Assembly (NCBI GenBank): GCA_012512325.1
Contig: JAAZEL010000053.1
Coordinates: forward strand, 1 to 49,266
Length of the DNA stretch: 49,266 bases
Reading direction: 5' to 3'
Source of the DNA: Candidatus Fermentithermobacillaceae bacterium
GTDB lineage: Bacteria > Bacillota > Sulfobacillia > Fermentithermobacillales > Fermentithermobacillaceae
Shown: positions 17,467 through 26,866 of the stretch, in pieces
Numbering within the stretch: the stretch's first letter is position 1
How the letters are laid out: each line of letters begins with the position of its first letter
Position numbers and translations under genes: made by a program
Notes under the pieces: generated by a model
What the model was told of the DNA's origin: nothing
The model's input: the letters and a program-made list of their open reading frames with translations, nothing else
Database searches by the model: none

Positions 17467-18753
17467 ATGGATTACTTCGCCATCATCCTTGCCGTTGTTT
17501 TCATTGCATATGTCAGCTTGTGGAGGCCGCGGAAAGACGCGCTCTTGTCTGCCTTTCTCGCCCTCCTGGTGGTAATACTTGCCGCTTCAATGATACTCTT
17601 TCCTGAACCTTCTTTCAAAGCGGCGGAAAGGGGTTTGACCGTATGGTGGAACATAGTCTTGCCTGCGCTCCTACCTTTTTTCATTGCCGCCGAGCTGCTC
17701 ATGGGGATGGGAGTAGTCCACTTGGTAGGGGTATTGATGGAACCCCTGATGAGGCCCTTGTTCAATGTGCCGGGTGCCGGAGCTTTCGTCTTGGCTATGG
17801 GGATAGCCTCCGGGTATCCCCTTGGGGCAGCCTTGTCAGCCAGGCTCAAAGATGACAAGCTCGCAACTAAGACCGAGGCTGAAAGGCTAATGTGCTTTTG
17901 CAATACGTCTGATCCCCTGTTCATGACGGGCGCCGTCGCGGTGGGGATGTTCAGGCGCGCCGACCTGGCGGGGGTAATAATAGCGGCTCACTACCTGTCC
18001 GGGCTCACCATTGGGATTTGCATGAGGTTCTGGCGGAGGGAAGAACACAGGAAGCAGCTTAAGGCCGAGACCCAGATGCATAAACAGCTTGACCCGCCTC
18101 TGACACGTGCATTCCGGGCCATGCGGCAAGCCCAACGAGAAGCTAACAAGAGTCTGGGCGAACTTCTGGGAGAGTCGGTCAAGCGATCAGTTGACACTCT
18201 GCTGATAGTCCTAGGCTTCATGGTGCTGTTTTCGGTGATCTTCGAAATCCTCACCCTTGCCGGAGCCACCGATTACATCTCCCGGATGATCTCGAAAGCG
18301 GTACCTGAATCCTTGTTGCCAAGAAGCCTGCATCAGTCTGTGGTGAGCGGGCTTTTCGAGATAACCATAGGTACCTCCCTGGCCAGTCAGGCTGATGCCC
18401 CACTCATAGCAAGGGTGGCTGTATGCAGCGGGATTATCGCATGGAGCGGATTGTCGGTTCACGCCCAGGTAGCCGCAGTGATACAACCGTCAGGCCTGTC
18501 CATCCGGCCGTATTCCATTACCAGATTTGGCCAGGCAGTGCTGGCCGCAATCTATACCGTCCTCATAATGAGAATCGACGGGCCCAGGTGGGCACTCCCG
18601 GCTTTCCAACCGGTACTTGCCGAAACGAGCTGGTTCCACAGCCTTGGCGCCTCAACCAAAGCATGCATTTGCTGGATCTTGTTGATGGGCGCGGCAGCTT
18701 TGGTCCTTGCCGCAGGAGACAGGCTCAAACGGGCCTGGAACAACCGCCGTTGA
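17467..18753 (+). CDS. ylbJ: Sporulation integral membrane protein YlbJ
   Basis: Multi-TM: LTVWWNIVLPALLPFFIAAELLMGMGVVHLVGVLMEPLMRPLFNVPGAGAFVLAMGIASGYPLGA; RBS AAAGGAGG. Confidence 0.9.
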   Translation: MDYFAIILAVVFIAYVSLWRPRKDALLSAFLALLVVILAASMILFPEPSFKAAERGLTVWWNIVLPALLPFFIAAELLMGMGVVHLVGVLMEPLMRPLFNVPGAGAFVLAMGIASGYPLGAALSARLKDDKLATKTEAERLMCFCNTSDPLFMTGAVAVGMFRRADLAGVIIAAHYLSGLTIGICMRFWRREEHRKQLKAETQMHKQLDPPLTRAFRAMRQAQREANKSLGELLGESVKRSVDTLLIVLGFMVLFSVIFEILTLAGATDYISRMISKAVPESLLPRSLHQSVVSGLFEITIGTSLASQADAPLIARVAVCSGIIAWSGLSVHAQVAAVIQPSGLSIRPYSITRFGQAVLAAIYTVLIMRIDGPRWALPAFQPVLAETSWFHSLGASTKACICWILLMGAAALVLAAGDRLKRAWNNRR

Positions 18754-18758
18754 CCCTG

Positions 18759-19349
18759 TTAATCCCTGCCGTGATTCCACAGAAACCTGCGGGGCTGGGC
18801 AGGTTCATCGTCGTCCTCGGAGTCCTCCCATTCGTCTGTCAAATGTGCCTCATCCCGGGGTCCGGGATTATCGAACTCCTGCTCCAAGTCGTCCTTTTCC
18901 TGGGGTTTATGGACACCAAGTTCACTTCTGTTGCTTCTTACCCTTTCCAGCAGTTCGACAAGGAAATCTTCCACGCTTTTCATGAGTTCGTCAGCATATT
19001 CCCTGGCACCCAGGTGTATTTCCCCGGCCACGGCCTTGGCTTGTTCTATCAGCTGTTCCGCCTGAACCCTGGCTTCCTTGGTGATCACATGTTCAGATGC
19101 CCGGGCTGCTATCTGGCTCTGGGCATCCCTGATTATTTCCTGGGCTTCCTTTCTGGCTTCCTGGAGTATCTGCTCTCTCTCTTTCAACACCCAGTTAGCG
19201 CGCTCAAATTCCTGAGGAATTGCAGCTTGAAGTGCGTCGATGAGGTCAAACACCTCGTCTTCGTCCACTACAATCTTCCCGACCAAAGGCAGGCGAGAGC
19301 ATTCTTGCAGGTATGTATCAAGCCGTTCAAGCAGGTTCAGCACTTCCAT
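18759..19349 (-). CDS. Coiled-coil (DivIVA/V-ATPase subunit H-like) protein, conserved next to coaD in Clostridia
   Basis: MEVLNLLERLDTYLQECSRLPLVGKIVVDEDEVFDLIDALQAAIPQEFERANWVLKEREQILQEARKEAQEIIRDAQ; acidic C-terminus. Confidence 0.75.
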   Translation of the reverse strand: MEVLNLLERLDTYLQECSRLPLVGKIVVDEDEVFDLIDALQAAIPQEFERANWVLKEREQILQEARKEAQEIIRDAQSQIAARASEHVITKEARVQAEQLIEQAKAVAGEIHLGAREYADELMKSVEDFLVELLERVRSNRSELGVHKPQEKDDLEQEFDNPGPRDEAHLTDEWEDSEDDDEPAQPRRFLWNHGRD

Positions 19350-19383
19350 TGTCAGAGCCCCCCAATCTTGAGATAATCCAAGC

Positions 19384-19869
19384 CTATCTCGGTTTCTTGA
19401 ACTTGCTCAGGAGTTTCCGTTCAACGCTTGGAGGAACCAGATCCTTGACACAACCGCCATAGGCCGCCACCTCTTTCACCAAGCTTGAACTCAAGTAAAG
19501 ATACTCAGACGATGTCATCATGAATAAGGTCTCTATCTCAGGGGCCAGTTTCTTGTTCATCAGAGCCATCTTGAACTCATAATCGAAGTCGGAAACTGCC
19601 CTCAATCCTTTAACCAGTACTTTGATCCCGTGTCGTCTGGCAAAATTTACAAGCAGGCCCTGGGAAGATATTACTTCAACATTGGGCAGGTCCTTGCACT
19701 CTTCCCTGATCATCTCTACCCGTTCTTCCATGGTGAACAAGGGTTGTTTGGACGGGTTTTCAAATACGGCTACATACAGTTTGTCGAAGCAACGGGAACT
19801 GCGTTTAATGATGTCCATATGGCCGTTGGTTAAGGGATCGAAACTTCCGGGATAAGCTGCAATCAACAA
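19384..19869 (-). CDS. coaD: Phosphopantetheine adenylyltransferase (likely TTG start)
   Basis: [65 protein letters not shown] precedes the TTG. Confidence 0.93.
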   Translation of the reverse strand: MLIAAYPGSFDPLTNGHMDIIKRSSRCFDKLYVAVFENPSKQPLFTMEERVEMIREECKDLPNVEVISSQGLLVNFARRHGIKVLVKGLRAVSDFDYEFKMALMNKKLAPEIETLFMMTSSEYLYLSSSLVKEVAAYGGCVKDLVPPSVERKLLSKFKKPR

Positions 19870-19935
19870 TAAACCAACCCCCTGTCTTTGTGCAATATCA
19901 TACGCCAAATTTCGCCTTCAGTGTATAATTCGGAA

Positions 19936-20054
19936 AGATTTCGCCCATAGTACCTAAGGAGAGTCAGGGCGCAGTCGTGAGATTGCCCCTTACAGGCTCT
20001 TCCTCCGGTTTCTCCTCTCCCAATGCCGCTTCCGGAAAGAAGCGGCATTTTTTT
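19936..20054 (+). ncRNA. Candidate structured small RNA ending in an intrinsic terminator
   Basis: Hairpin AGGGCGCAGTC-GTGA-GATTGCCCCTT (GNRA loop, 10 of 11 pairs), distal pairing GGAGAG/CTCTCC, terminator AATGCCGCTTC-CGGAAA-GAAGCGGCATT-TTTTT; TATAAT at 19924-19929 but no clear -35. Confidence 0.35.
20022..20054 (+). terminator. Strong rho-independent terminator
   Basis: 11-bp perfect stem AATGCCGCTTC/GAAGCGGCATT followed by a T run on plus. Confidence 0.8.
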
Positions 20055-20068
20055 CGCGATACCCCGGG

Positions 20069-20509
20069 CTATGCCGGCTCCTTGAGCAACAGGTAAGCTC
20101 CTATGATGAAAATCACCACTCCCACTGCCTTGGTTATGTCTATATCGGCCTTTCGCCCTGTAACGCCCAGACAATCAAGGGCCAGGGCCGTGAGGATCTG
20201 CACCGTAAGTATCGCAGTGGTGGCCGAAGCGGCGCCTACCTTTGCGATACTGGCAAGCACTCCCCATACGATGATAACACTTAAGGGACCCCCAAGGAAC
20301 CCAAACCATGGCGCCGAACCGATGTTTCTGATATTCCCGCCTGCCAACCCCAGCATCAATATGACCCCAAGTAGCGCCGTAGCTATTACGTGAACCACGA
20401 AAGTAGCCTCGATTTCCCCTATCTTCTCGCCGAGTATCGAGTTGAGCACGCCCTGAACCGCCATGGAGCCTCCTGCAAGCCCGGCTATAACCAAAGGCCA
20501 GATGCTCAA
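20069..20509 (-). CDS. DMT-family (YdcZ/DUF606-like) membrane transporter
   Basis: Five hydrophobic segments; IAGLAGGSMAVQGVLNSILGEKIGEIEATFVVH; PWFGFLGGPLSVIIVWGV. Confidence 0.85.
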   Translation of the reverse strand: MSIWPLVIAGLAGGSMAVQGVLNSILGEKIGEIEATFVVHVIATALLGVILMLGLAGGNIRNIGSAPWFGFLGGPLSVIIVWGVLASIAKVGAASATTAILTVQILTALALDCLGVTGRKADIDITKAVGVVIFIIGAYLLLKEPA

Positions 20510-20615
20510 ACCGCCACCCCCAACCGGAACTGAACCCGTACATAAGCGCGCTTATCCTTTGGGTAGTATAGCACTCGGAACAGTAAATCAAACCTAGCAG
20601 AGACAGGTGATGACG

Positions 20616-21551
20616 ATGCGTTGGCTGAATTGGGATAGGACTGACTTGGCAGTTGAACGCGCAGCCGTGGTAAGGGAACGGACGGGGGAGCTTCCCGGAT
20701 TGGAAAGCTCCCAGGAACACATAAACGGGATACAAATCACCAGGGTGCAGGTATCCACCCCATACGCCGCAAGCCAGGTAGGTAAACCTCCCGGCCGTTA
20801 TTTTACCCTGGAATGCCCCGAGCTCAAGTACAGAAACAGGACTCTTCTCAAAACCGTGGCTCAGATCGTAGCTGAAGAGCTGACGGTGTTGGCGGCGTTG
20901 CCAAGACAAAACGACATACTCGTAGTGGGGTTGGGTAACTGGCAGGCAACCCCCGACGCCCTTGGGCCGAGAGTGGTCTCCCAACTCATGGTGACCCGGC
21001 ACATAAGAGATTACATCTCACAGGACTTGGGCGGACGCTTGTATCCTGTGGCCGCGATTTCCCCCGGCGTATTGGGGATAACAGGAATGGAAACCGTAGA
21101 CATCGTAAGGGGCATCGTAGATCGGATCAAGCCCGAGTTAGTGATAACCGTGGACGCCCTTGCAGCCAGGTCCCCTGCGCGGCTGTTTTCAACAATCCAA
21201 ATAGCGGACACAGGCATACAACCTGGTTCAGGGGTCGGCAACAAACGGCCCGGCCTTAATCGCGAGAGCTTGGGCGTACCCGTTGTCGCCCTTGGGGTGC
21301 CCACGGTGGTATCAGGCGCTTCAATAGCCGTTGACGTGCTTGAAGACTATTTTTCCAGCTTCAATCCCCATGCCAGGCCCACGCTGGATTCCGTGCACGA
21401 CTTTTTGTCCCAGCACCTGCTGGACTTGCTTGTGACCCACAAAGACATTGACATGCAAATTATGGAAATATCCAAGTTGCTTGCGGGTGCCATTAACAAG
21501 GCAACCCAGCCGGCCATCACGGAAGAAGAGATGCTGGATTATTTGCAATGA
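20616..21551 (+). CDS. gpr: Germination protease GPR
   Basis: NWDRTDLAVERAAVVRERTGELPGL; VVGLGNWQATPDALGPRVVSQLMVTRH; VITVDALAARSPARLFSTIQIADTGIQPGSGVGNKR. Confidence 0.95.
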   Translation: MRWLNWDRTDLAVERAAVVRERTGELPGLESSQEHINGIQITRVQVSTPYAASQVGKPPGRYFTLECPELKYRNRTLLKTVAQIVAEELTVLAALPRQNDILVVGLGNWQATPDALGPRVVSQLMVTRHIRDYISQDLGGRLYPVAAISPGVLGITGMETVDIVRGIVDRIKPELVITVDALAARSPARLFSTIQIADTGIQPGSGVGNKRPGLNRESLGVPVVALGVPTVVSGASIAVDVLEDYFSSFNPHARPTLDSVHDFLSQHLLDLLVTHKDIDMQIMEISKLLAGAINKATQPAITEEEMLDYLQ

Positions 21552-21563
21552 CAGGCAAGCTGA

Positions 21564-21591
21564 AGGGGCGGCCCTGCCCGGCCGCCCCTGA
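21564..21591. terminator. GC-rich hairpin between convergent gpr and sasp
   Basis: AGGGGCGGCC-CTGCC-GGCCGCCCCT between the two stop codons. Confidence 0.5.
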
Positions 21592-21604
21592 TGTTCAATT
21601 GTGC

Positions 21605-21859
21605 TTACTGAAGCCTCTGTTGCTGTTGCTGCTGAACACCTGTCGGGAACCTTCCCTGAGCCAGGTTGTGCTGTGCAAACTCAATCATCCGCCTTACCAT
21701 GTGGCCGCCGACCGCCCCACAAGTCCTGGATGGGATATCTCCCCAGTAATCGCCAGGAGGTTGTATACCCAGTTCGTTGGCTACTTCGTTCCTAAAGGCA
21801 TCCAACGCGGGCCGGGCTTGGGGTACCACTGCGATGTTTCTGCGTTGTCCTTGACCCAT
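21605..21859 (-). CDS. Small acid-soluble spore protein, alpha/beta type (Q-rich C-terminus)
   Basis: FRNEVANELGIQPPGDYWGDIPSRTCGAVGGHMVRRMIEFAQ; GGAGGTG RBS. Confidence 0.95.
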   Translation of the reverse strand: MGQGQRRNIAVVPQARPALDAFRNEVANELGIQPPGDYWGDIPSRTCGAVGGHMVRRMIEFAQHNLAQGRFPTGVQQQQQQRLQ

Positions 21860-21886
21860 TCAGCTGATCACCTCCTTTTCACGAGT

Positions 21887-21915
21887 TATTATGTTCACCG
21901 AAAACTGTTGTATGC
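21887..21915 (-). promoter_or_regulatory. SigG-like forespore promoter of the SASP gene
   Basis: Minus strand GCATA-N17-CATAATA, compared with SigG/F-type -35 and CATAMTA -10 with 17-bp spacing, about 28 nt upstream of the start codon. Confidence 0.6.
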
Positions 21916-22150
21916 TGGTATGTTATGGCGCGGCAGCTTAAGTAAACCTGTGGTATTGGATGAGATATGGGCTCTGCCTGGGGATATACAAATATGTCAT
22001 GAGGTTACATAAGTTTTCAAAAATTGAAATTCATTTTTTCCAAACTAGGGTGTCCTCATCCGGCAGTGCACTGATTCCGGAGGGCGCAGATTGGGCGAAA
22101 CCGGCCGTGAAACGACGGCCCTATTCCAGGGAGGGCGCGGATACACCTGA

Positions 22151-24217
22151 TTATCTGGACCGGGCGTGCATGAGCAAGTTGCCGAACCTCGCGTTAACCT
22201 TGGACAAGAGGGACGACAGTTCGAAGGGCGGTTGTACCCCTCCTTCAAGTGAGTCAACCAGATTCTTGGCTTCCTGCCTTGCTGCGTACAAGATATCTTC
22301 AGAGACGCCCAGGTCTTGGATGTTGATTTCGCCCGCGCCATGCTGCTTCAGTCCGAAGAATTGACCCGGCCCCCGCTGGCGCAGATCCAGTTCGGCGACG
22401 GAAAAGCCGTCGTGGAGGGTCTCAAGCGCCTTGAGCCTTTCAGCGGACTCGCCTTCTGCTTCGCGGGAAGAAATCATGAAGCAGTACGATTGCCGGTCAC
22501 CACGCCCCGCGCGGCCCCTTAGCTGATGTAACGTTGCCAACCCGAAGGATTCGGCGCCTTCAACCACCATACAGGTGGCATTTTTCACATCCACGCCCAC
22601 TTCTATCACCGTGGTTGCTACAAGCACCTGGATCTTACCGTCTACGAAGCCCTGCATGGTCTCGGCAAGCTTGTCCCTGGGCATATCCCCGTGGGCCAGT
22701 CCGATGGAGAATCCTCGTAAGTATCCGGTTCTGAGTTCATCGAAGACTTCCTGGGCAGACCTGCGCCCGGACTTGCCTTCCCGTATCAGGGGACACACCA
22801 CATAAGCCTGACGGCCCGCGGCCAGTTCCTTCCTAACCCTTTCATAGGCCAAGTGCCTTGACCCCTCTTCAAGTACCCGGGTACGCACGGGCTTCCTACC
22901 CTGGGGCAGCTCATCTATCACTGACAAGTCCAGGTCCCCGAACAGGGTTATGGCCAAAGACCTTGGGATCGGGGTAGCACTCATAACAAGCATGTGGGGA
23001 GCGTCGCTGTCGTACGAAAGACGCAGGCGCTGCCTTACGCCGAACCTGTGTTGTTCGTCGGTTACCACCAGGCCCAGCTTTGCCCACCTGACATCAGGTT
23101 CCAGCATGGCATGGGTCCCAACCAGGATATCAATGGAACCCCCAGCCAGTTCCTGGAGGGTCAACCGCTTCTCCCGTGTGCCTTGGCTACCCGACAAGAA
23201 CCCTACACGGGCCATACCACGGGTGAACTCCTCTACGGTCTGGAAGTGCTGCCTTGCCAGCACTTCAGTCGGGACAAGCAGTGCCCCTTGATAGCCGTTG
23301 GCCACTGCGGCCAGGAGAGACCATACGGCCGCCACCGTCTTTCCGCTTCCAACATCCCCTTGAAGCAGTCGATTCATGGTTCTGCCGGAAGCCAAGTCAT
23401 TCCGGATTTCGTCTATGGTGCGCACTTGGGCATCTGTGAGCCGGAAAGGCAAGCTTCGGACAAACGCTTCAGGCAGGTCAAATCTTGAGTAAGGCTTTGT
23501 AGGTTTCGCCTCTTGGTTTTGGCGTTTCATGAGGAGCAGTGCAAGCTGCAGAAACAACACTTCCCTGAAGGCCAGAGTCTTCCTCGCCTTTTCCCATATC
23601 TCGGCGCTGGGCGGGCAGTGGATGTTCACATATGCTTGCCTCTGACTCAACAAACCTTGCCTGCGGACAAGCTCGCCGGGTATGCACTCGTCAATGAGAT
23701 GGGCATAGATGCTCAAGGCCTGGCGGACGATCCTGGAAATAGTGGCCGAACTGAGCCCGGCTGTAGTGTGGTAGATTGGGACGATCAAGTCGCCTGAAGA
23801 CAGCTCACCGGTTGCTTCCCAGCGTGGGTGGGCCATTTCCCAGCTGTTGCGCCTCCACTCAACCTTCCCGGAAGCCACTATCTGCTGCCCGCGGTAGAAC
23901 TGCTTAGAAAGGTAGGTCATGTTGTACCATACCAGATAGCAAGTCCCGGTACCGTCGGAAACACCCACGCGCAAAGCGCGCCCGCGCATACTTGGAATGA
24001 CGGCAACGGAAAATACCCTGCCCGCCACAGTCACCTTTTCTTCGGGTTCAAGATGCCGTAGCTTGCGAATGCGGGAAAAATCGTCGATCCTGAAGGGGAA
24101 CAAGTCAAGCAGGTCCTGTACAGTCCTAACCCCCAGGGCGGCAAACATCTTTGCCCTTCTGGGGCCTACGCCTTTCAGGTATCGCACATCATCTTGCAGG
24201 GACAGACCGTGTGACAT
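22151..24217 (-). CDS. recG: ATP-dependent DNA helicase RecG
   Basis: LLQGDVGSGKTVAAVWSLL, VTDEQHRFGVRQR, VMSATPIPRSLAITLFGDLDLSVIDELPQGRKP, QLRGRAGRGDRQSYC. Confidence 0.97.
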   Translation of the reverse strand: MSHGLSLQDDVRYLKGVGPRRAKMFAALGVRTVQDLLDLFPFRIDDFSRIRKLRHLEPEEKVTVAGRVFSVAVIPSMRGRALRVGVSDGTGTCYLVWYNMTYLSKQFYRGQQIVASGKVEWRRNSWEMAHPRWEATGELSSGDLIVPIYHTTAGLSSATISRIVRQALSIYAHLIDECIPGELVRRQGLLSQRQAYVNIHCPPSAEIWEKARKTLAFREVLFLQLALLLMKRQNQEAKPTKPYSRFDLPEAFVRSLPFRLTDAQVRTIDEIRNDLASGRTMNRLLQGDVGSGKTVAAVWSLLAAVANGYQGALLVPTEVLARQHFQTVEEFTRGMARVGFLSGSQGTREKRLTLQELAGGSIDILVGTHAMLEPDVRWAKLGLVVTDEQHRFGVRQRLRLSYDSDAPHMLVMSATPIPRSLAITLFGDLDLSVIDELPQGRKPVRTRVLEEGSRHLAYERVRKELAAGRQAYVVCPLIREGKSGRRSAQEVFDELRTGYLRGFSIGLAHGDMPRDKLAETMQGFVDGKIQVLVATTVIEVGVDVKNATCMVVEGAESFGLATLHQLRGRAGRGDRQSYCFMISSREAEGESAERLKALETLHDGFSVAELDLRQRGPGQFFGLKQHGAGEINIQDLGVSEDILYAARQEAKNLVDSLEGGVQPPFELSSLLSKVNARFGNLLMHARSR

Positions 24218-25887
24218 TATTCCGCTGATACCAGGTAGTAATATAGGGGTTGCCCGCCGCGGTAAACCTCAACCTCACACTTGCCGTCAACCCAAGCCTC
24301 GAGCATATCTTGCAAGCCCGCTGCCGTGGAATCGTCAATGTCTTCGCCGTAATACACAGTCACTACGGAATGATTCTTCCCCACCATTTTTCTGACTATT
24401 TCCCCGAGCACTTCCTCGGAGTTCTCGCCCACAGCCTCTACCCTGCCGTCTACCAGCCCGATAATATCTCCCTCTCGCATTACATGCTTCCCAAACTTGC
24501 CGTTTCTGGCGGCAAAGGTCACTTCTCCCGTCTTTACGCTGCGCGCGGCTTTGCCCGCCTTCTTAAGGTTCTCCCTCATGCTCTCATTGGGGTTTAACGC
24601 CAAGAGGGCGGCAATCCCCTGGGGCACTGTCTTCGACGGCACTATATACATGTTTCTGCCTGTGAGTCTCTTGGCTTGTTTGGCGGTCAGGAAGATATTC
24701 CCGTTGTTCGGCAAGAATATGACCTTTTTCGCGCCTACTGACTTGACGGCCTCTACAAGGTCGCTTGTTGAAGGGTTCATGGTAATCCCGCCGTCCATCA
24801 CCAAATCGCAACCCAGGCTCCTCATTATTTCCTGGATGCCGTCCCCCGTAGCAACGGAAATGATACCTACCTCTTTTACCTGGGCCTGCGCCGAGGGCTT
24901 GGAGATTGTCCCTTGAGAGGCAGCAGGTTCCGTGGCCTTCCTGCCCACCTGCGCCTGTTTGGACTGCTCTATCATATTATCTATGGTAACCTGGGAAATC
25001 CGGCCGTATTTCAGACATATGGCCAGGACCTCATGGGGCACCTCCGTATGGATGTGGACCCTTACCACTTCGCCCGACCCCACTACCAGAAGAGAGTCCC
25101 CCAAAGGCTCCAAATCGGCCCTTATTTCATCAATAGGGAGCCCCGTGCCTAATATGAGCAGCTGGGTATCGTAGGGGTTATCCATTACTTCAATATCTGC
25201 TTCATCCACATGTACAAGCTGGGATTCAGGGTATAAGGCGGAGTCAGCCAGGGCAATGCCTGCGTCAGGCCCGTAGCAGCGGAGAAACCCCTCTACGATA
25301 TACACCAAGCCCTTTCCGCCTGCATCGACTACCCCGGCTTCCTTCAAAGCAGGAAGCATGTCAGGGGTCTTGTCGAGTACCTCCTGGCCTTTGGCCAGGC
25401 ATTCCCGGAGCACATCGGGAATCGTGACGCCGGGCACCGCCGATGCCACCTGGGCTGCATCCCGCATACCCCGGAGCACTGTCAGGATTGTGCCTTCAAC
25501 GGGCTTCATCACTGCCTTGTACGCCGTAGATACAGCCTCCTCGAAAGCCTGGGCCAAATCTTTGGGGTCAGCGGATTCCTTGCCTGCAAAACTCTTGGCA
25601 ATACCCCTGAATATCTGGGACAGAATGACGCCTGAGTTTCCCCTTGCCCCCATGAGCGCACCCATGCTGGCAGTTTCGGCAACTGCACCCAGGGGAAGCC
25701 CTTGCTTGCCTTTGAGGCTGTCGGCGGCCGAAGAAAGGGTAAGGTACATATTTGTGCCTGTATCTCCGTCAGGAACCGGAAATACATTCAGGGAATCAAC
25801 TTCCTTCTTGCGTTCAGAAAGGTATCTTTGAGCCATGATTACCAGTTCTCGAAACCTGTCGCCGTCTAACACCGAAATACGAACCAT
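24217..25887 (-). CDS. fakA: DhaL-domain fatty acid kinase catalytic subunit (YloV/FakA)
   Basis: MVRISVLDGDRFRELVIMAQRYLSERKKEVDSLNVFPVPDGDTGTNMYLTL; GARGNSGVILSQIFRG; C-terminal GGQPLYYYLVSAE. Confidence 0.92.
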   Translation of the reverse strand: MVRISVLDGDRFRELVIMAQRYLSERKKEVDSLNVFPVPDGDTGTNMYLTLSSAADSLKGKQGLPLGAVAETASMGALMGARGNSGVILSQIFRGIAKSFAGKESADPKDLAQAFEEAVSTAYKAVMKPVEGTILTVLRGMRDAAQVASAVPGVTIPDVLRECLAKGQEVLDKTPDMLPALKEAGVVDAGGKGLVYIVEGFLRCYGPDAGIALADSALYPESQLVHVDEADIEVMDNPYDTQLLILGTGLPIDEIRADLEPLGDSLLVVGSGEVVRVHIHTEVPHEVLAICLKYGRISQVTIDNMIEQSKQAQVGRKATEPAASQGTISKPSAQAQVKEVGIISVATGDGIQEIMRSLGCDLVMDGGITMNPSTSDLVEAVKSVGAKKVIFLPNNGNIFLTAKQAKRLTGRNMYIVPSKTVPQGIAALLALNPNESMRENLKKAGKAARSVKTGEVTFAARNGKFGKHVMREGDIIGLVDGRVEAVGENSEEVLGEIVRKMVGKNHSVVTVYYGEDIDDSTAAGLQDMLEAWVDGKCEVEVYRGGQPLYYYLVSAE

Positions 25888-25889
25888 CG

Positions 25890-26270
25890 TCAACTCCCCG
25901 AGTTCTCCTGAAGCCTTATACTTTCCACGCTTACAGTCACTTTGCTGACTTTGAGCCCTGTTATTTTCTCTACCGTATAGCGGACCTTGTCTATGATCAT
26001 CCTGGCCACTTCGGAAATCTTGACCCCATATCCAAGTATGACAAACAGCTCGATGTTGAGTTCGTCGCCGTCTATTGACACTGAAACGCCTTTGGCAAGA
26101 TTCTCCATACCCAAAAGCTCCGACAAGCCGTCGGTCATCTTGCGACCTGCCATGCCGACGACGCCATAGCACTCTATTGCGGCCGCACCTGCAATGGTAG
26201 CGATAGCCTCTTCAGACAGCACCAGTTTACCCATTTCAGTCTTGATCTCTTTCCCGGTCAACTGAAACAC
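25890..26270 (-). CDS. Asp23/Gls24 family protein (YloU)
   Basis: GKLVLSEEAIATIAGAAAIECYGVVGMAGR; immediately upstream of fakA. Confidence 0.92.
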   Translation of the reverse strand: MFQLTGKEIKTEMGKLVLSEEAIATIAGAAAIECYGVVGMAGRKMTDGLSELLGMENLAKGVSVSIDGDELNIELFVILGYGVKISEVARMIIDKVRYTVEKITGLKVSKVTVSVESIRLQENSGS

Positions 26271-26494
26271 TCCAGTTTTCTAGCGCTCCCTCTATATTGC
26301 CACAACAACCCGTTTCAGGGAAGCTTTGCTGCAGTTCCCGCCGAGACCTCTTTATAGTTAGAGCCTGGATAACGAAATACCTCCTTCACTTCCACCTTTC
26401 TTGTTGTGCCTGCTTTTCCCCGGACGGTACTTCCCCTTTGCAGGCGTTGTGTGGTAGGATAGATCCGTTACAAGCTGGAAGGAGGTTTCGTGAC

Positions 26495-26686
26495 GTGCCC
26501 AAGTGCGAAATATGTGGCAAGACAAGGACAACGGGACACAAGGTCAGCCACTCAAACATCAAGACCAAGAGAAAGTGGTCCCCTAACGTTCAAAAAGTGA
26601 GGGCAGTGGTAGGCAATACCACCAAGCGAATATATGTGTGCGCCCGCTGCCTGCGGAGCGGCAGGATTAAGCGTCCCGCGTTCTGA
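26495..26686 (+). CDS. rpmB: 50S ribosomal protein L28 (GTG start, zinc-ribbon form)
   Basis: (M)PKCEICGKTRTTGHKVSHSNIKTKRKWSPNVQKVRA...CARCLRSGRIKR; RBS GGAAGGAGG. Confidence 0.96.
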   Translation: MPKCEICGKTRTTGHKVSHSNIKTKRKWSPNVQKVRAVVGNTTKRIYVCARCLRSGRIKRPAF

Positions 26687-26713
26687 GAAACTATGACCTT
26701 ACGGCCGAAATAG

Positions 26714-26753
26714 CACACCTCTCAAAGGTCATCGCCTGAGAGGTGTTTTGATC
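26714..26753 (+). terminator. Terminator downstream of rpmB
   Basis: ACACCTCTCA...TGAGAGGTGT followed by TTTGATCTTT. Confidence 0.65.
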
Positions 26754-26764
26754 TTTGCGGGCTT

Positions 26765-26848
26765 TCACGGCCTGTAGCCTAACAGGCTCATGAGTATCCT
26801 GACCAAACCCGAAAGCAACTTGGGCACCCTTATAACTCGTACCGTCAT
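26765..26848 (-). CDS. spoVM: Stage V sporulation protein M (SpoVM), 27 aa (or 30 aa from ATG at 26857)
   Basis: MTVRVIRVPKLLSGLVRILMSLLGYRP aligns with B. subtilis SpoVM MKFYTIKLPKFLGGIVRAMLGSFRKD; canonical position between rpe and rpmB; below the ORF-track size cutoff. Confidence 0.88.
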   Translation of the reverse strand: MTVRVIRVPKLLSGLVRILMSLLGYRP

Positions 26849-26866
26849 CCGCAACATCCCCAACCT

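Noticed and set aside
19936-20054. Identification of the structured RNA as SRP RNA, or as a minus-strand glycine riboswitch for coaD
   Set aside because: The SRP hallmark GGUCAGGUCCGGAAGGAAGCAGCC is absent. The glycine core motifs are only loosely resembled, and GNRA loop and U-tract orientation favour plus.
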